64,000 nt of DNA, taken from positions 1,612,001 to 1,676,000 of the forward strand of contig NZ_JBNCBU010000001.1 in the NCBI RefSeq assembly GCF_051912845.1, given 5' to 3'. Positions 1 to 7,272 of the stretch are shown in pieces. The notes under the pieces were generated by a model. That model made no database searches. It had not been told where the DNA came from and saw only the letters and a list, made by a program, of their open reading frames with translations. The DNA is from Tsuneonella sediminis. GTDB lineage: Bacteria; Pseudomonadota; Alphaproteobacteria; Sphingomonadales; Sphingomonadaceae. Every line of letters starts with the position of its first letter. The first letter of the stretch is position 1. The translations under genes and the position numbers were made by a program.

Positions 1-303
1 CACACCGTGAAGGCGGGCGAGAAGCTCATCCTCTGGTACATCTCGGCCAACCGCGACGAGAGCGTGTTCGAGAACCCCGACAGGCTCGACATCACGCGCG
101 AGAACGCCCGCCGTCACCTCGCTTTCGGCTATGGCATCCATCGCTGCGTCGGGGCACGGCTGGCGGAACTGCAACTGCGCGTCCTGCTCGAGGAAATGCA
201 CAAGCGGCGCATGCGGGTGCATGTCGCGGGCGACGTCGAACGGGTCCGCGCGAACTTCGTCCACGGCTTCCGCAAGCTGGAAGTCGAGGTCACCGAGTTC
301 TGA
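1..303 (+). CDS. Cytochrome P450, C-terminal fragment (5' end outside window)
   Basis: The frame is open from the first base, so the gene starts upstream of the window and only about 100 C-terminal residues remain. They contain the P450 heme loop FGYGIHRCVG (fragment residues 42-51); Cys49 would be the thiolate ligand of the heme iron. The L-helix ARLAELQLRVLLEE follows, and ENPDRLDITR before the loop fits the region ahead of it in bacterial P450s. The enzyme is a heme monooxygenase that needs a redox partner. Its substrate cannot be judged from this piece. Confidence 0.9.
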   Translation, partial: HTVKAGEKLILWYISANRDESVFENPDRLDITRENARRHLAFGYGIHRCVGARLAELQLRVLLEEMHKRRMRVHVAGDVERVRANFVHGFRKLEVEVTEF

Positions 304-344
304 CGTTCATGCGGGCCGCAGGAAAACCGTGCTATGGTGCCCGC

Positions 345-839
345 ATGACAGTCCGCACATCACGCCGTTCGTTCGTGGCCTGGCTGGGCGCCGGGGCAGC
401 GGTTCCCATCGTTGCAGCCTGCGGCGGTTCGTCGGCGGCCGAGGCGAAGGCGTGGCCCAAGGGGCTGAGCGACGCCCAGTGGAAGGCGAAACTCACCAGG
501 ACCCAGTACCGGATCCTGCGCGAGGCGGGCACCGAGCGGCCTTTCTCGAGCCCGCTCGACAAGGAATACCGCAAGGGCACCTTCCTGTGTGCAGGCTGCG
601 GCAACGCGCTCTATTCCTCGGCGACGAAATACGACAGCGGCACCGGCTGGCCAAGCTTCTGGAAACCTCTGCCCGGTGCGATCGCCACCGACACCGATTA
701 CAAGATCGGCATTCCGCGGACCGAGGTTCTTTGCGCCGACTGCGGCGGGCACCTCGGCCACGTGTTCAACGACGGACCCAAGCCGACCGGCAAGCGCTAC
801 TGCATGAACGGCGCGGCCATGACGTTCCGCCCGGCCTGA
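345..839 (+). CDS. msrB: Peptide-methionine (R)-S-oxide reductase, predicted exported lipoprotein
   Basis: Reduces methionine-R-sulfoxide in oxidised proteins. The MsrB domain fills residues 45-164: two zinc-type CxxC pairs (CAGC and CADC) and the C-terminal RYCMN, whose Cys near 153 is the catalytic residue. The start at 345 is chosen because it yields a Tat-like signal, SRRSFVAWLGAG, ending in a lipobox-like VAAC with Cys26. I infer export by Tat and lipid anchoring, so the enzyme would repair periplasmic proteins. A start at 309 is possible but would bury the signal. It stands alone and is followed by a strong terminator. Confidence 0.9.
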   Translation: MTVRTSRRSFVAWLGAGAAVPIVAACGGSSAAEAKAWPKGLSDAQWKAKLTRTQYRILREAGTERPFSSPLDKEYRKGTFLCAGCGNALYSSATKYDSGTGWPSFWKPLPGAIATDTDYKIGIPRTEVLCADCGGHLGHVFNDGPKPTGKRYCMNGAAMTFRPA

Positions 840-863
840 GCCGTCGCGCTGGGAACGTAAAAA

Positions 864-891
864 GGGCGGCGGAGCCGACGCTCCGCCGCCC
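864..891. terminator. Bidirectional intrinsic terminator between msrB and the GlsB gene
   Basis: A perfect 12-bp stem (GGGCGGCGGAGC / GCTCCGCCGCCC) closes a 4-base loop. It is preceded by AAAA and followed by TTT, so it can serve the convergent genes on both sides. Confidence 0.85.
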
Positions 892-915
892 TTTCGTGTC
901 GTAACGATTGAACGC

Positions 916-1182
916 TTAGCGCACTCGTCCGCGCTGGACCAAATTGACGATTGCCAGCAGCACGATCGCACCGACGATCGCGATGATGAAGCCCGTCAGG
1001 TTGAAGGACTGGATCGTACCTTCGATGCCGAAGAGCGCGGATGCCAGCCAGTTGCCGATCACGGCGCCGATGATGCCGACGATGATGTTCCACAGGATAC
1101 CCATCGACGCGTCACGCGCCATCACCATGCTCGCCAGCCAGCCGGCCACGCCGCCAACGATAATTGCGATAATCCATCCCAT
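916..1182 (-). CDS. GlsB/YeaQ/YmgE-family small membrane protein
   Basis: An 88-residue, very hydrophobic protein with three predicted membrane spans (about residues 2-20, 28-48 and 58-80) and the glycine-rich IIVGGVAGWLAS and IIVGIIGAVIGNWLAS stretches typical of the transglycosylase-associated/YeaQ family. The family is tied to stress responses in many bacteria, but its molecular job is not settled. The ATG at 1182 is preceded by an AGAGGAG ribosome-binding site. It is convergent with msrB and shares the terminator at 864-891. Confidence 0.85.
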   Translation of the reverse strand: MGWIIAIIVGGVAGWLASMVMARDASMGILWNIIVGIIGAVIGNWLASALFGIEGTIQSFNLTGFIIAIVGAIVLLAIVNLVQRGRVR

Positions 1183-1257
1183 TTTCCCGGCACTCCTCTA
1201 GTTTTTGCGCCCGAACTTGCTTGTATGCCGGTGAAACGGCGGGCACGGCAAGGCGTT

Positions 1258-1279
1258 CCCCGACTGCGACCAGTCGGGG
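1258..1279. terminator. GC hairpin downstream of sciP, terminator-like without a U tract
   Basis: CCCCGACTG and CAGTCGGGG form a perfect 9-bp stem around a 4-base loop, about 60 bases past the sciP stop and ahead of the GlsB gene. No T run follows on the minus strand, so intrinsic termination is uncertain; it may instead protect the transcript 3' end. Confidence 0.45.
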
Positions 1280-1339
1280 GGAAGGGGATGACTTGCGGGT
1301 TTGGGCGGACGGAAAGCCGACCGGAGTGCCAGGGGTGAA

Positions 1340-1639
1340 TCAGTACTTGAGCTGACGCTCGTAAAGATCGCGGTAGTGCTGAATGCGCGTGACCCGCAGG
1401 CCCTGCATGCCCGACCGGTCGACCGCGCGCTGCCAGGAGGCGAATTCCTCGAGGGTGAGGCCGTAGCGCTCCAGCACCTCGTCGATGGTCAGCAGGCCCC
1501 CGTTGACCGCGGCGACCACCTCGGCCTTGCGGCGCACGACCCAGCGCTTGGTATCGGGCGGCGGCAGGTCCTCGATGCCCAGCGGCTCGCCGAGCGGGCC
1601 GATGACCTGGGCCGGACGGATTTTCTGGTTCTCGATCAT
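1340..1639 (-). CDS. sciP: SciP, CtrA inhibitor (DUF1153)
   Basis: A 99-residue helix-turn-helix protein of the SciP family. In Caulobacter SciP binds DNA and the master regulator CtrA and blocks CtrA-driven transcription after division. Family signatures seen are VIGPLGEPL (12-20), PPPDTKRWVVRRKAEVVAAV (26-45), the helical EVLERYGLTLEEFASWQ, and GLRVTRIQHYR near the C-terminus. Its ATG overlaps the stop of the upstream small gene as ATGA, so the two are probably translated together. Confidence 0.93.
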   Translation of the reverse strand: MIENQKIRPAQVIGPLGEPLGIEDLPPPDTKRWVVRRKAEVVAAVNGGLLTIDEVLERYGLTLEEFASWQRAVDRSGMQGLRVTRIQHYRDLYERQLKY

Positions 1640-1941
1640 TGCGTTCCCTGGTCGCCCTCGGCCACGTTGTGCGTTGTGGCTGCGGTTATCGTCGCAAGCG
1701 GTTTCATGGCCTCTAAACCTACAAGGTTAACAGGTCGTTCGCCGTATTCCTCCCGGCTCGAATCGTGCGGCAGTCCGGTGGCCGCGCGCGCGCCGAAGCT
1801 GCTTCCCGCAATCATCGGACGGCAGAGGTGAGCGCGCACGTCGCGGGCGGCGGAAAATCGCGCGGCAAGCTCGCCCCACTCGAGCGGGCGAAGACCCGTG
1901 CCGCTTTCCGCGGCGGCCGGCAGGATGGCTGCTTCGAACAT
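1636..1941 (-). CDS. Small conserved protein translationally coupled to SciP
   Basis: A 101-residue protein without a named domain. Its TGA stop overlaps the sciP ATG (ATGA), and it starts with ATG at 1941; this coupling is the main evidence that it is real. Visible parts are a start rich in Glu, Leu and Ala (FEAAILPAAAESG), the segment LRPLEWGELAARFSAARDVR (19-38), and a later GERPVNLVGLEAMKP. From memory, similar short proteins precede DUF1153 genes in sphingomonads, but this was not checked. Possible roles are a SciP partner or an upstream coupling ORF. Confidence 0.65.
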   Translation of the reverse strand: MFEAAILPAAAESGTGLRPLEWGELAARFSAARDVRAHLCRPMIAGSSFGARAATGLPHDSSREEYGERPVNLVGLEAMKPLATITAATTHNVAEGDQGTQ

Positions 1942-1974
1942 TCGCCGCTGATAGACGCCTATCGGTCAAGAAGC

Positions 1975-1993
1975 GGTAAAGCGCGAATTTACC
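1975..1993. promoter_or_regulatory. Inverted repeat GGTAAA-N7-TTTACC in the mnmA / sciP-operon divergent region
   Basis: Six-base arms GGTAAA (1975-1980) and TTTACC (1988-1993) are exactly palindromic around a 7-base spacer. They lie in the 138-base divergent region (1942-2079) that must hold promoters for both mnmA and the sciP unit. The layout fits a dimeric regulator site; no regulator can be named. Confidence 0.35.
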
Positions 1994-2079
1994 CGCGGTT
2001 AGGAGCTTGGAAGCCCCAGGGCCCGCAAAACTGGCGCCGCGGGGCAGGTGCGTGTAAGGGCCGCGCCCGTATCAAGACC

Positions 2080-3273
2080 ATGAGCCCGTCCGCAACCCTT
2101 CCCGCGCTCCTCGCGCCCCGCGCCGCCGCCGCGCTGTTCGACCTGCCGCACGATGCCGAGCATTGCCGCATCGTCGTGGCGATGTCGGGCGGGGTCGATT
2201 CGTCGGTCGTCGCCGCGCTCGCGCATGCCAGCGGGGCCGAGGTGATCGGAGTGACCCTGCAGCTCTACGACTACGGCGCCGCCACGGGCCGCAAGGGCGC
2301 GTGCTGCGCGGGCGACGACATCCGCGATGCGCGCGCTGTGGCCGACCGACTGGGGATCGCGCACTATGTCTTCGATCACGAGAGCGCGTTTCGCGAGGAC
2401 GTGGTCGATCGGTTCGCGGACGACTACCTCGCCGGGCGGACTCCTGTTCCCTGTATCCGCTGCAACATGGGACCCAAGTTCACCGACCTGCTGCGCATGG
2501 CGCGCGAGCTGGGCGCCGATTGCCTCGCGACGGGCCACTACGTCCGGCGCATCGTCGGGACGGCCGGACCGCAGCTGCACCGCGCCGTCGACCCGGCGCG
2601 CGACCAGTCCTATTTCCTTTACGGGACGACCGAGGCCCAGCTCGATTTCCTGCGGTTCCCGCTCGGCGCCCTGCCCAAGGCCGAGGTCCGCCAGCTTGCC
2701 GAGGCCGCCGGGCTGCGCAACGCGGCAAAGCCCGACAGCCAGGACATCTGTTTCGTGCCCGACGGCGACTACGCGAAGATCGTCACCAGGCTGCGCCCCG
2801 CAGGCGCGCGGCCGGGCGCGATCGTCCACGCTTTGACCGGGGAGCGGCTGGGCGAGCACAGGGGCGTGATCCATTTCACCGTCGGCCAACGCCGCGGGCT
2901 CGAGATCGGCGGACAGCCCGAACCGCTCTACGTCGTCGGAATCGATGCCGAAGCGGCAGAAGTGCGCGTTGGACCCAAGGCCCTCCTCGCGGTCGGGGCC
3001 GCGCGGCTGGTCGAGACCAACCGCATCGGCCCGGTCCCCGCAGGATCGGTGACGGCCAAGGTCCGCAGCCTCGCCAGGCCCGTGCCGGTCATGGTGGAGG
3101 GAGCGCTCGGAGACGGTGCGCCGGCCACGATCCGCTTCGAGGCGCCTGAATTCGGTGTCGCTCCGGGGCAGGCGGCGGTGCTCTATGCCGGCGAGCGGGT
3201 GATTGGCGGCGGTTGGATCGACGCGACCGAACCCGCCGTTCAGGCGTCCCAGGGGTCGAGCACGCAGCCGTAG
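2080..3273 (+). CDS. mnmA: tRNA-specific 2-thiouridylase MnmA
   Basis: Adds sulfur to C2 of the wobble uridine (U34) of tRNAs for Lys, Glu and Gln, using ATP and sulfur relayed as a persulfide. The 397-residue protein has the PP-loop SGGVDSS (36-42) for ATP, the paired catalytic cysteines in PCIRCN (Cys128) and DICFVPDGDY (Cys224), the tRNA-contact GHYVR and DQSYFL motifs, and a C-terminal beta-barrel domain. The start at 2080 leaves a normal short leader before the PP-loop. The last 34 bases overlap the 3' end of the gene on the other strand. Confidence 0.96.
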   Translation: MSPSATLPALLAPRAAAALFDLPHDAEHCRIVVAMSGGVDSSVVAALAHASGAEVIGVTLQLYDYGAATGRKGACCAGDDIRDARAVADRLGIAHYVFDHESAFREDVVDRFADDYLAGRTPVPCIRCNMGPKFTDLLRMARELGADCLATGHYVRRIVGTAGPQLHRAVDPARDQSYFLYGTTEAQLDFLRFPLGALPKAEVRQLAEAAGLRNAAKPDSQDICFVPDGDYAKIVTRLRPAGARPGAIVHALTGERLGEHRGVIHFTVGQRRGLEIGGQPEPLYVVGIDAEAAEVRVGPKALLAVGAARLVETNRIGPVPAGSVTAKVRSLARPVPVMVEGALGDGAPATIRFEAPEFGVAPGQAAVLYAGERVIGGGWIDATEPAVQASQGSSTQP

Positions 3274-3587
3274 CCCGGCTTCATTCGCGCGGTGTCGCTG
3301 ACGATCAGCAGCCGGGCGGTCACCGACCTGTCGTCGTCGTCGGCCGACAGCGTGACGAGTTCCATCCCGGACAGTTTGTCCTTCGCGCAATCCTCGATAT
3401 CGCGGCCCGCGACGAATCGGCACGAGCAGGCGACACGCGCGCTGTAGGCGGTGGCGGCGTTGGCATACCCGGTTGCCGCGGTCCCGAAAGCGAACCACAG
3501 CGCGAGCAGGGCAACGACCAGTGCGGCGAGCCAGAAGAGACCGCCGGTGCTTCGCCTGCCGCGTGCCGTCCTCTTTCCCGTTGCCAA
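3240..3587 (-). CDS. Small single-span membrane protein, unknown function
   Basis: A 115-residue protein: a basic N-terminus (KRTARGRRS), one membrane span (about 17-37), then a predicted periplasmic part with four cysteines (CSCRF, EDCAKD and a C-terminal YGCVLDPW). The start is TTG at 3587, supported by GGAGGG eight bases upstream. It diverges from the serine hydrolase gene with 29 bases between starts, and its 3' end overlaps mnmA by 34 bases. I do not recognise the family; the neighbour hydrolase may be a functional partner. The TTG start and the antisense overlap keep confidence moderate. Confidence 0.65.
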   Translation of the reverse strand: MATGKRTARGRRSTGGLFWLAALVVALLALWFAFGTAATGYANAATAYSARVACSCRFVAGRDIEDCAKDKLSGMELVTLSADDDDRSVTARLLIVSDTARMKPGYGCVLDPWDA

Positions 3588-3616
3588 CCCGATTCCCTCC
3601 GTGCGAAGCCCCGCCG

Positions 3617-4741
3617 ATGCGTCCCCTTATCGCCGCCGTCCTGCTGCTGCCACCCCTGCTGCCCGTGTTGACCGCGTGTTCGTCGCGCTCCGAAGCCCCG
3701 CCGCCGCTGACCGAAGAGGCGCTGGGCGCGGTCAAGCCGGATCCGGGCGCCCCGCCCGAGCAGATCGCGCGCGAGGTCGACGACCTGTTCGCGATCGACG
3801 ACCTGGGCGAGACCCGTGCGGTCGTCGTCATGCACGCCGGATCGGTCGCGGCGGAGCGCTATGCGCCGGGTTACGGCCCGCAGACTCGCTTCGTCAGCTG
3901 GTCGATGGCCAAGACCGTGACCGCGACGATGATCGGGATGCTGATAGCCGACGGCCGTCTCACGCTCGACGAGCCGCCGCCGATCCCGCGCTGGCGGCGG
4001 CCGGGCGATCCGCGCGGGGAGATCACCCTGCGGCAACTGCTGCAGATGCGCAGCGGCCTGCGCCACACCGAATCGGGCGACGTACCTTACGAATCGAGCG
4101 AGGTGCGCATGCTCTTTCTCGACGGGCGCGACGACATGGCGACCTTCGCCGAAAGCCAGCCGCTCGAGGCCGAACCCGGCGCCTGGTTCGAGTATTCGAG
4201 CAACACCACGGTGATCCTCGCCGACATCGCCGCACGGGCACTGACGACCAGCACCGACCCCGACGCCCGGCGCAAGGCCATGGCCGATTACCTGCAGACG
4301 CGGCTATTCGGCCCGCTCGGAATGACCTCCATCGTGCCCGAGTTCGACCGGTCGGGAACTCTCGTCGGGGGCAGCCTGATGCATGCGACCGCGCGCGACT
4401 GGGCGCGGTTCGGCGAGTTCCTGCGCAACAAAGGCAGCTACCGCGGCACCCAGATCGTTCCGCGCCGGTGGGTCGAGTTCATGGCCACCCCGTCGCCCCG
4501 GCGCGGCAACTACGGGGCGCAGACCTGGCTCAATCGCGACCCGCCGGAGGGGGACGACCCGCTGTTTGCGGAGCGCGGACCGAAAAGCCTGTTCGCAATG
4601 ATAGGCCACATGGGCCAGTATGTCCTCGTCGCGCCCGATCGGAGGCTGACCGTGGTCCGCCTCGGCCATTCCGACGCCGACGAGCGCGGCGTGCTGATGC
4701 CCCAGCTGGCCGACGTGATCGCGCTTTACCCCGGAAGGTAG
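3617..4741 (+). CDS. Serine hydrolase of the class C beta-lactamase-like family, lipoprotein
   Basis: A 374-residue penicillin-binding-fold hydrolase. The N-terminus is a lipoprotein signal with lipobox LTAC (Cys21). The active-site set is complete: SMAK (Ser96 and Lys99), a YSS motif in WFEYSSNT in place of YxN, and GHMGQ as the third motif. The family includes esterases, D-amino-acid peptidases and beta-lactamases, so the substrate is open; it should act in the periplasm on a lipid anchor. The 3' end overlaps the convergent PhzF-like gene by 16 bases. Confidence 0.88.
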   Translation: MRPLIAAVLLLPPLLPVLTACSSRSEAPPPLTEEALGAVKPDPGAPPEQIAREVDDLFAIDDLGETRAVVVMHAGSVAAERYAPGYGPQTRFVSWSMAKTVTATMIGMLIADGRLTLDEPPPIPRWRRPGDPRGEITLRQLLQMRSGLRHTESGDVPYESSEVRMLFLDGRDDMATFAESQPLEAEPGAWFEYSSNTTVILADIAARALTTSTDPDARRKAMADYLQTRLFGPLGMTSIVPEFDRSGTLVGGSLMHATARDWARFGEFLRNKGSYRGTQIVPRRWVEFMATPSPRRGNYGAQTWLNRDPPEGDDPLFAERGPKSLFAMIGHMGQYVLVAPDRRLTVVRLGHSDADERGVLMPQLADVIALYPGR

Positions 4742-5502
4742 AGCGCGCCCCTGGCGATCGTCACGCAGCGCCCCGTCAGCCACACCCGGTCCCCTTCGAT
4801 CCGGCACTCGAGGTCTCCACCGCGCGCTGAGGCCTGGTGCGCGGTGAAGCGATCCCGGCCCAGGCGCGGTGCCCAGAACGGGGCCAGCGCGGCATGGGCC
4901 GAGCCGGTCACCGCATCCTCGCGCGCGCCCGGTCCGCCGACGAAGACCCGGCTGACCACGTCGGTCCGGTCGCCCGGCGCGGTGCAGATCAGCTGGTCGT
5001 TCGCACCCGCGGCGAGCGCGGCGACGTCTGGTGCGAGCGAGCGCACCGCGGCCTCGCTCGCGAACAGTAGAATGCGGTGGCGCGCGTTGCTGCACCATGC
5101 TTCCAGCGGCCGTGCGCCAAGCACGTGCGCCGCATCGCCCGGGTCGGCAGGCCGGGTACGGATTGCGGGAAGCGCCACCGCATAAGCTCCCGCGTCCCGC
5201 ACCACTTCGATCGCGGTTCCGGCGCCAGTGCGGAATGCGGCCCTTTCCCCGCCTTCGGCCTCCAGCAGGACATGGCCGGCGGCCAGCGCGCCATGCCCGC
5301 AGAGCGCGATCTCGCCCGAAGGCGAGAACCAGCGGATCGCCCGGTCGGGCGCGACGAACGCGGTTGCCGGCAGTCCGTTCTCGGCGGCCACGGCCTGCAG
5401 AAGCCCCTCGTCCGGCCAGTCCTCCACCAGCACCACGGCGGCCGGGTTGCCGTCGAAGGGCCGCGCGGCAAAGGCATCGACGTGCCAGTAGCGCAGGCTC
5501 AC
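4726..5502 (-). CDS. PhzF-family isomerase-like protein
   Basis: A 258-residue PhzF-fold protein (two similar halves related to diaminopimelate epimerase). The family N-terminus is clear: VDAFAARPFDGNPAAVV, with the proposed catalytic Glu in AENGLPATAF; the second half has REDAVTGSAHAALAP, the family's DPVTGSAH-like substrate loop. The substrate is unknown; no other phenazine genes are present. The start is GTG at 5502, overlapping the upstream transporter stop as GTGA, so it is the last gene of pdxH / CDF transporter / phzF-like. It is somewhat shorter than many family members. Confidence 0.88.
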   Translation of the reverse strand: MSLRYWHVDAFAARPFDGNPAAVVLVEDWPDEGLLQAVAAENGLPATAFVAPDRAIRWFSPSGEIALCGHGALAAGHVLLEAEGGERAAFRTGAGTAIEVVRDAGAYAVALPAIRTRPADPGDAAHVLGARPLEAWCSNARHRILLFASEAAVRSLAPDVAALAAGANDQLICTAPGDRTDVVSRVFVGGPGAREDAVTGSAHAALAPFWAPRLGRDRFTAHQASARGGDLECRIEGDRVWLTGRCVTIARGALYLPG

Positions 5503-6449
5503 GGCGTCGAATCGAGGCGCGAGAACTGGTCTTCCTCGACCAGCGGGTTGCCCGGCTCGTCGACGTGGCCGGCGGGATCGATATGGATCAGCAGTTCGAC
5601 TCCGGGGAACCGGCGGCACAGGTCCTCTTCCACCTTGTCGATAACGTCGTGCGCCTCGCCTACGGTCATCTCGGCGGGCAGGTCGACATGGAACTGCACG
5701 AAATCGTGCGCGCCGGAGGAGCGGGTGCGCAGGTCGTGCAGGTTCGACAGCTCGGGATGCTCGGCCGCGGCCGCTACGAAGGCGAGCCGCTTGTCCTCGG
5801 GCCATTCGCGGTCGAGCAGCTGGTCGACCGCCTCGCTCGCCGCGCGCCACGCGCCCAGCAGCAGCCAGGCTGCGATAGCCAGCCCGAACAGCGGATCGGC
5901 CGCCGCGAAGCCCAGATACTGGTCGAGCACCAGCGCGGCGATTACGGCGAGGTTGAGGAAGAGGTCCGACTTGTAGTGCAAGGCGTCGGTGCGGATCGCG
6001 ATGCTTCCGGTGCGCCGGATGACGTGGCGCTGCCAGGCGAGCAGCGCGAAGGTGGCCAGGATGGCCACGCCCGAGACAAGTATTCCTTCGCCTGCCGCCG
6101 TGGTTTCCGGCCCACCCGAAACGAGGCGGCTCAAGGCGCGGAATGCGATTGCCGCGGCCGAGATCGCGATCAGCATCACCTGGAAAATTGCCGCCAGGGC
6201 CTCGCCCTTGCCGTGGCCCCAGCGGTGCTCGGCATCGGCGGGCTGCGCGGCCCACCACACCCCCCACAGCGTCGCAAGGCTGGCGACGAGGTCGAGCGAG
6301 GTGTCGGCAAGGCTGCCGAGCATCGCGGTCGATCCGGTGCGCCAGGTCGCCCAGCCCTTCAGCACGCCGAGAAACAGCGCCATCGCGATCGAGGCAAGCG
6401 CCGCGCTGCGGGTAAGGTTGGCGCGGGTCGCGCGTGCGTCGCCCGTCAT
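5499..6449 (-). CDS. Cation diffusion facilitator family metal efflux transporter
   Basis: A 316-residue inner-membrane proton-coupled exporter of divalent metals (zinc, iron, cobalt or manganese types exist). Six membrane spans cover about residues 13-200. Metal-site motifs are the SLADTSLDLVAS signature of span II, the HRWGHGK loop and DALHYKSDL of span V; the first aspartate is normal but the second position has D in HYKSDL. The C-terminal domain has HVDLPAEMTVGEAHDV. Its ATG overlaps the pdxH stop (ATGA), and its stop overlaps the next start (GTGA). Confidence 0.93.
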   Translation of the reverse strand: MTGDARATRANLTRSAALASIAMALFLGVLKGWATWRTGSTAMLGSLADTSLDLVASLATLWGVWWAAQPADAEHRWGHGKGEALAAIFQVMLIAISAAAIAFRALSRLVSGGPETTAAGEGILVSGVAILATFALLAWQRHVIRRTGSIAIRTDALHYKSDLFLNLAVIAALVLDQYLGFAAADPLFGLAIAAWLLLGAWRAASEAVDQLLDREWPEDKRLAFVAAAAEHPELSNLHDLRTRSSGAHDFVQFHVDLPAEMTVGEAHDVIDKVEEDLCRRFPGVELLIHIDPAGHVDEPGNPLVEEDQFSRLDSTP

Positions 6450-7069
6450 GGATAGAGCAGCGTGCTGGTCCAGCCGCCCCCTTGTGCCCGGGTGAACCGC
6501 CGCCGGTCGTGCAGCCGGCCCGGCCGGTCCAGCCAGAACTCGATCGCGGTGGGCGCCAGGGTGAACCCGGTCCAGTAGGGCGGGCGGGGCACTTCTCCTG
6601 CCGCCTTGCAGGCCGCCTCGATCGCTTCGACCCGGTCGATGTAGGTCTGCCGGTCTGCCAGCGGGCGCGACTGGTCGCTTGCCGCAGAACCGACCTGACT
6701 GACGAAGGCGCGCGAATGGAAATAGGCGTCGGCCGCCTCGGGCGACACCTCGGTCAGCGGTCCCTCGATGCGGACCTGCCGGCGCAGACTTTTCCAGTGA
6801 AACAGCAGCGCGACCTGCGGATTGGCGAGGATTTCCCCGCCCTTGCGGCTTTGCGCGTTGGTGTAGAAGGTAAAGCCGCCCCACGGTCCCAGGTGGGTGC
6901 CCCATTCCTTGAGCAGAACCATCCGCACCGACGGCGCACCCCCCGGCGTCGCGGTGGCGAGCGCCATTGCGTTGGGATCGTTGGGCTCGCTTTCCCGGGC
7001 CTCGGCGTACCAGTGACCGAACAGGGCCAGCGGGTCGCCTTCGGGCAGTGCGGAACGTGCGTCGTTCAT
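6446..7069 (-). CDS. pdxH: Pyridoxamine 5'-phosphate oxidase
   Basis: FMN enzyme that oxidises pyridoxamine/pyridoxine 5'-phosphate to pyridoxal 5'-phosphate in the vitamin B6 pathway. At 207 residues it is of normal length. Recognised parts are the N-terminal NDPNAMALATA, the FMN-binding SVRMVLLKEW and FYTNAQSRKGGEI, ALLFHWKSLRRQVRIEG, and the C-terminal signature EFWLDRPGRLHDRRRF. First gene of a three-gene operon; it diverges from the dnaJ-like gene over a 203-base region. Confidence 0.95.
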   Translation of the reverse strand: MNDARSALPEGDPLALFGHWYAEARESEPNDPNAMALATATPGGAPSVRMVLLKEWGTHLGPWGGFTFYTNAQSRKGGEILANPQVALLFHWKSLRRQVRIEGPLTEVSPEAADAYFHSRAFVSQVGSAASDQSRPLADRQTYIDRVEAIEAACKAAGEVPRPPYWTGFTLAPTAIEFWLDRPGRLHDRRRFTRAQGGGWTSTLLYP

Positions 7070-7098
7070 CGGGCGACGTCCCGTCCGCAGGCGGCGCG

Positions 7099-7115
7099 TG
7101 TCACACTTGTCACAC
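7099..7115. repeat. Direct repeat TGTCACAC x2 in the pdxH / dnaJ-like intergenic region
   Basis: TGTCACAC occurs at 7099-7106 and again at 7108-7115, a 9-base period, about 30 bases upstream of the pdxH start. It could be a regulator site acting on pdxH or on the divergent chaperone gene. Confidence 0.35.
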
Positions 7116-7240
7116 AGTCATGGCAAAGGAAAACGGGGCGACGCCGGATGCCGGCCTTGCGCTGCACGAGACGGTCGAAGGAACGAGCCATGGCGCGCTC
7201 CTAACCCGCGCGCGAGGTGTAGGAAAGTCTCGCTGCTTGC

Positions 7241-7272
7241 AGGAGGCGGGCGTGTCACCTAGCTAACACGCC
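7241..7272 (+). promoter_or_regulatory. Distant Shine-Dalgarno, 4-codon mini-ORF and hairpin before the dnaJ-like gene
   Basis: AGGAGG (7241-7246) lies 26 bases from the dnaJ-like ATG, too far for normal initiation. Between them GGCGTGT (7249-7255) and ACACGCC (7266-7272) form a 7-bp stem with a 10-base loop ending directly at the ATG. The same bases contain a mini-ORF GTG TCA CCT AGC TAA (7252-7266) at ideal distance from the AGGAGG. Either the hairpin shortens the spacing or the mini-ORF feeds ribosomes into the gene. Confidence 0.5.

Noticed and set aside
1999..3831. 610-codon minus-strand frame opposite mnmA
   Set aside because: Compositional shadow of mnmA; mnmA has all catalytic motifs.
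6967..7266. 99-codon plus-strand frame before the dnaJ-like gene
   Set aside because: Overlaps pdxH antisense and looks like random GC-rich translation.
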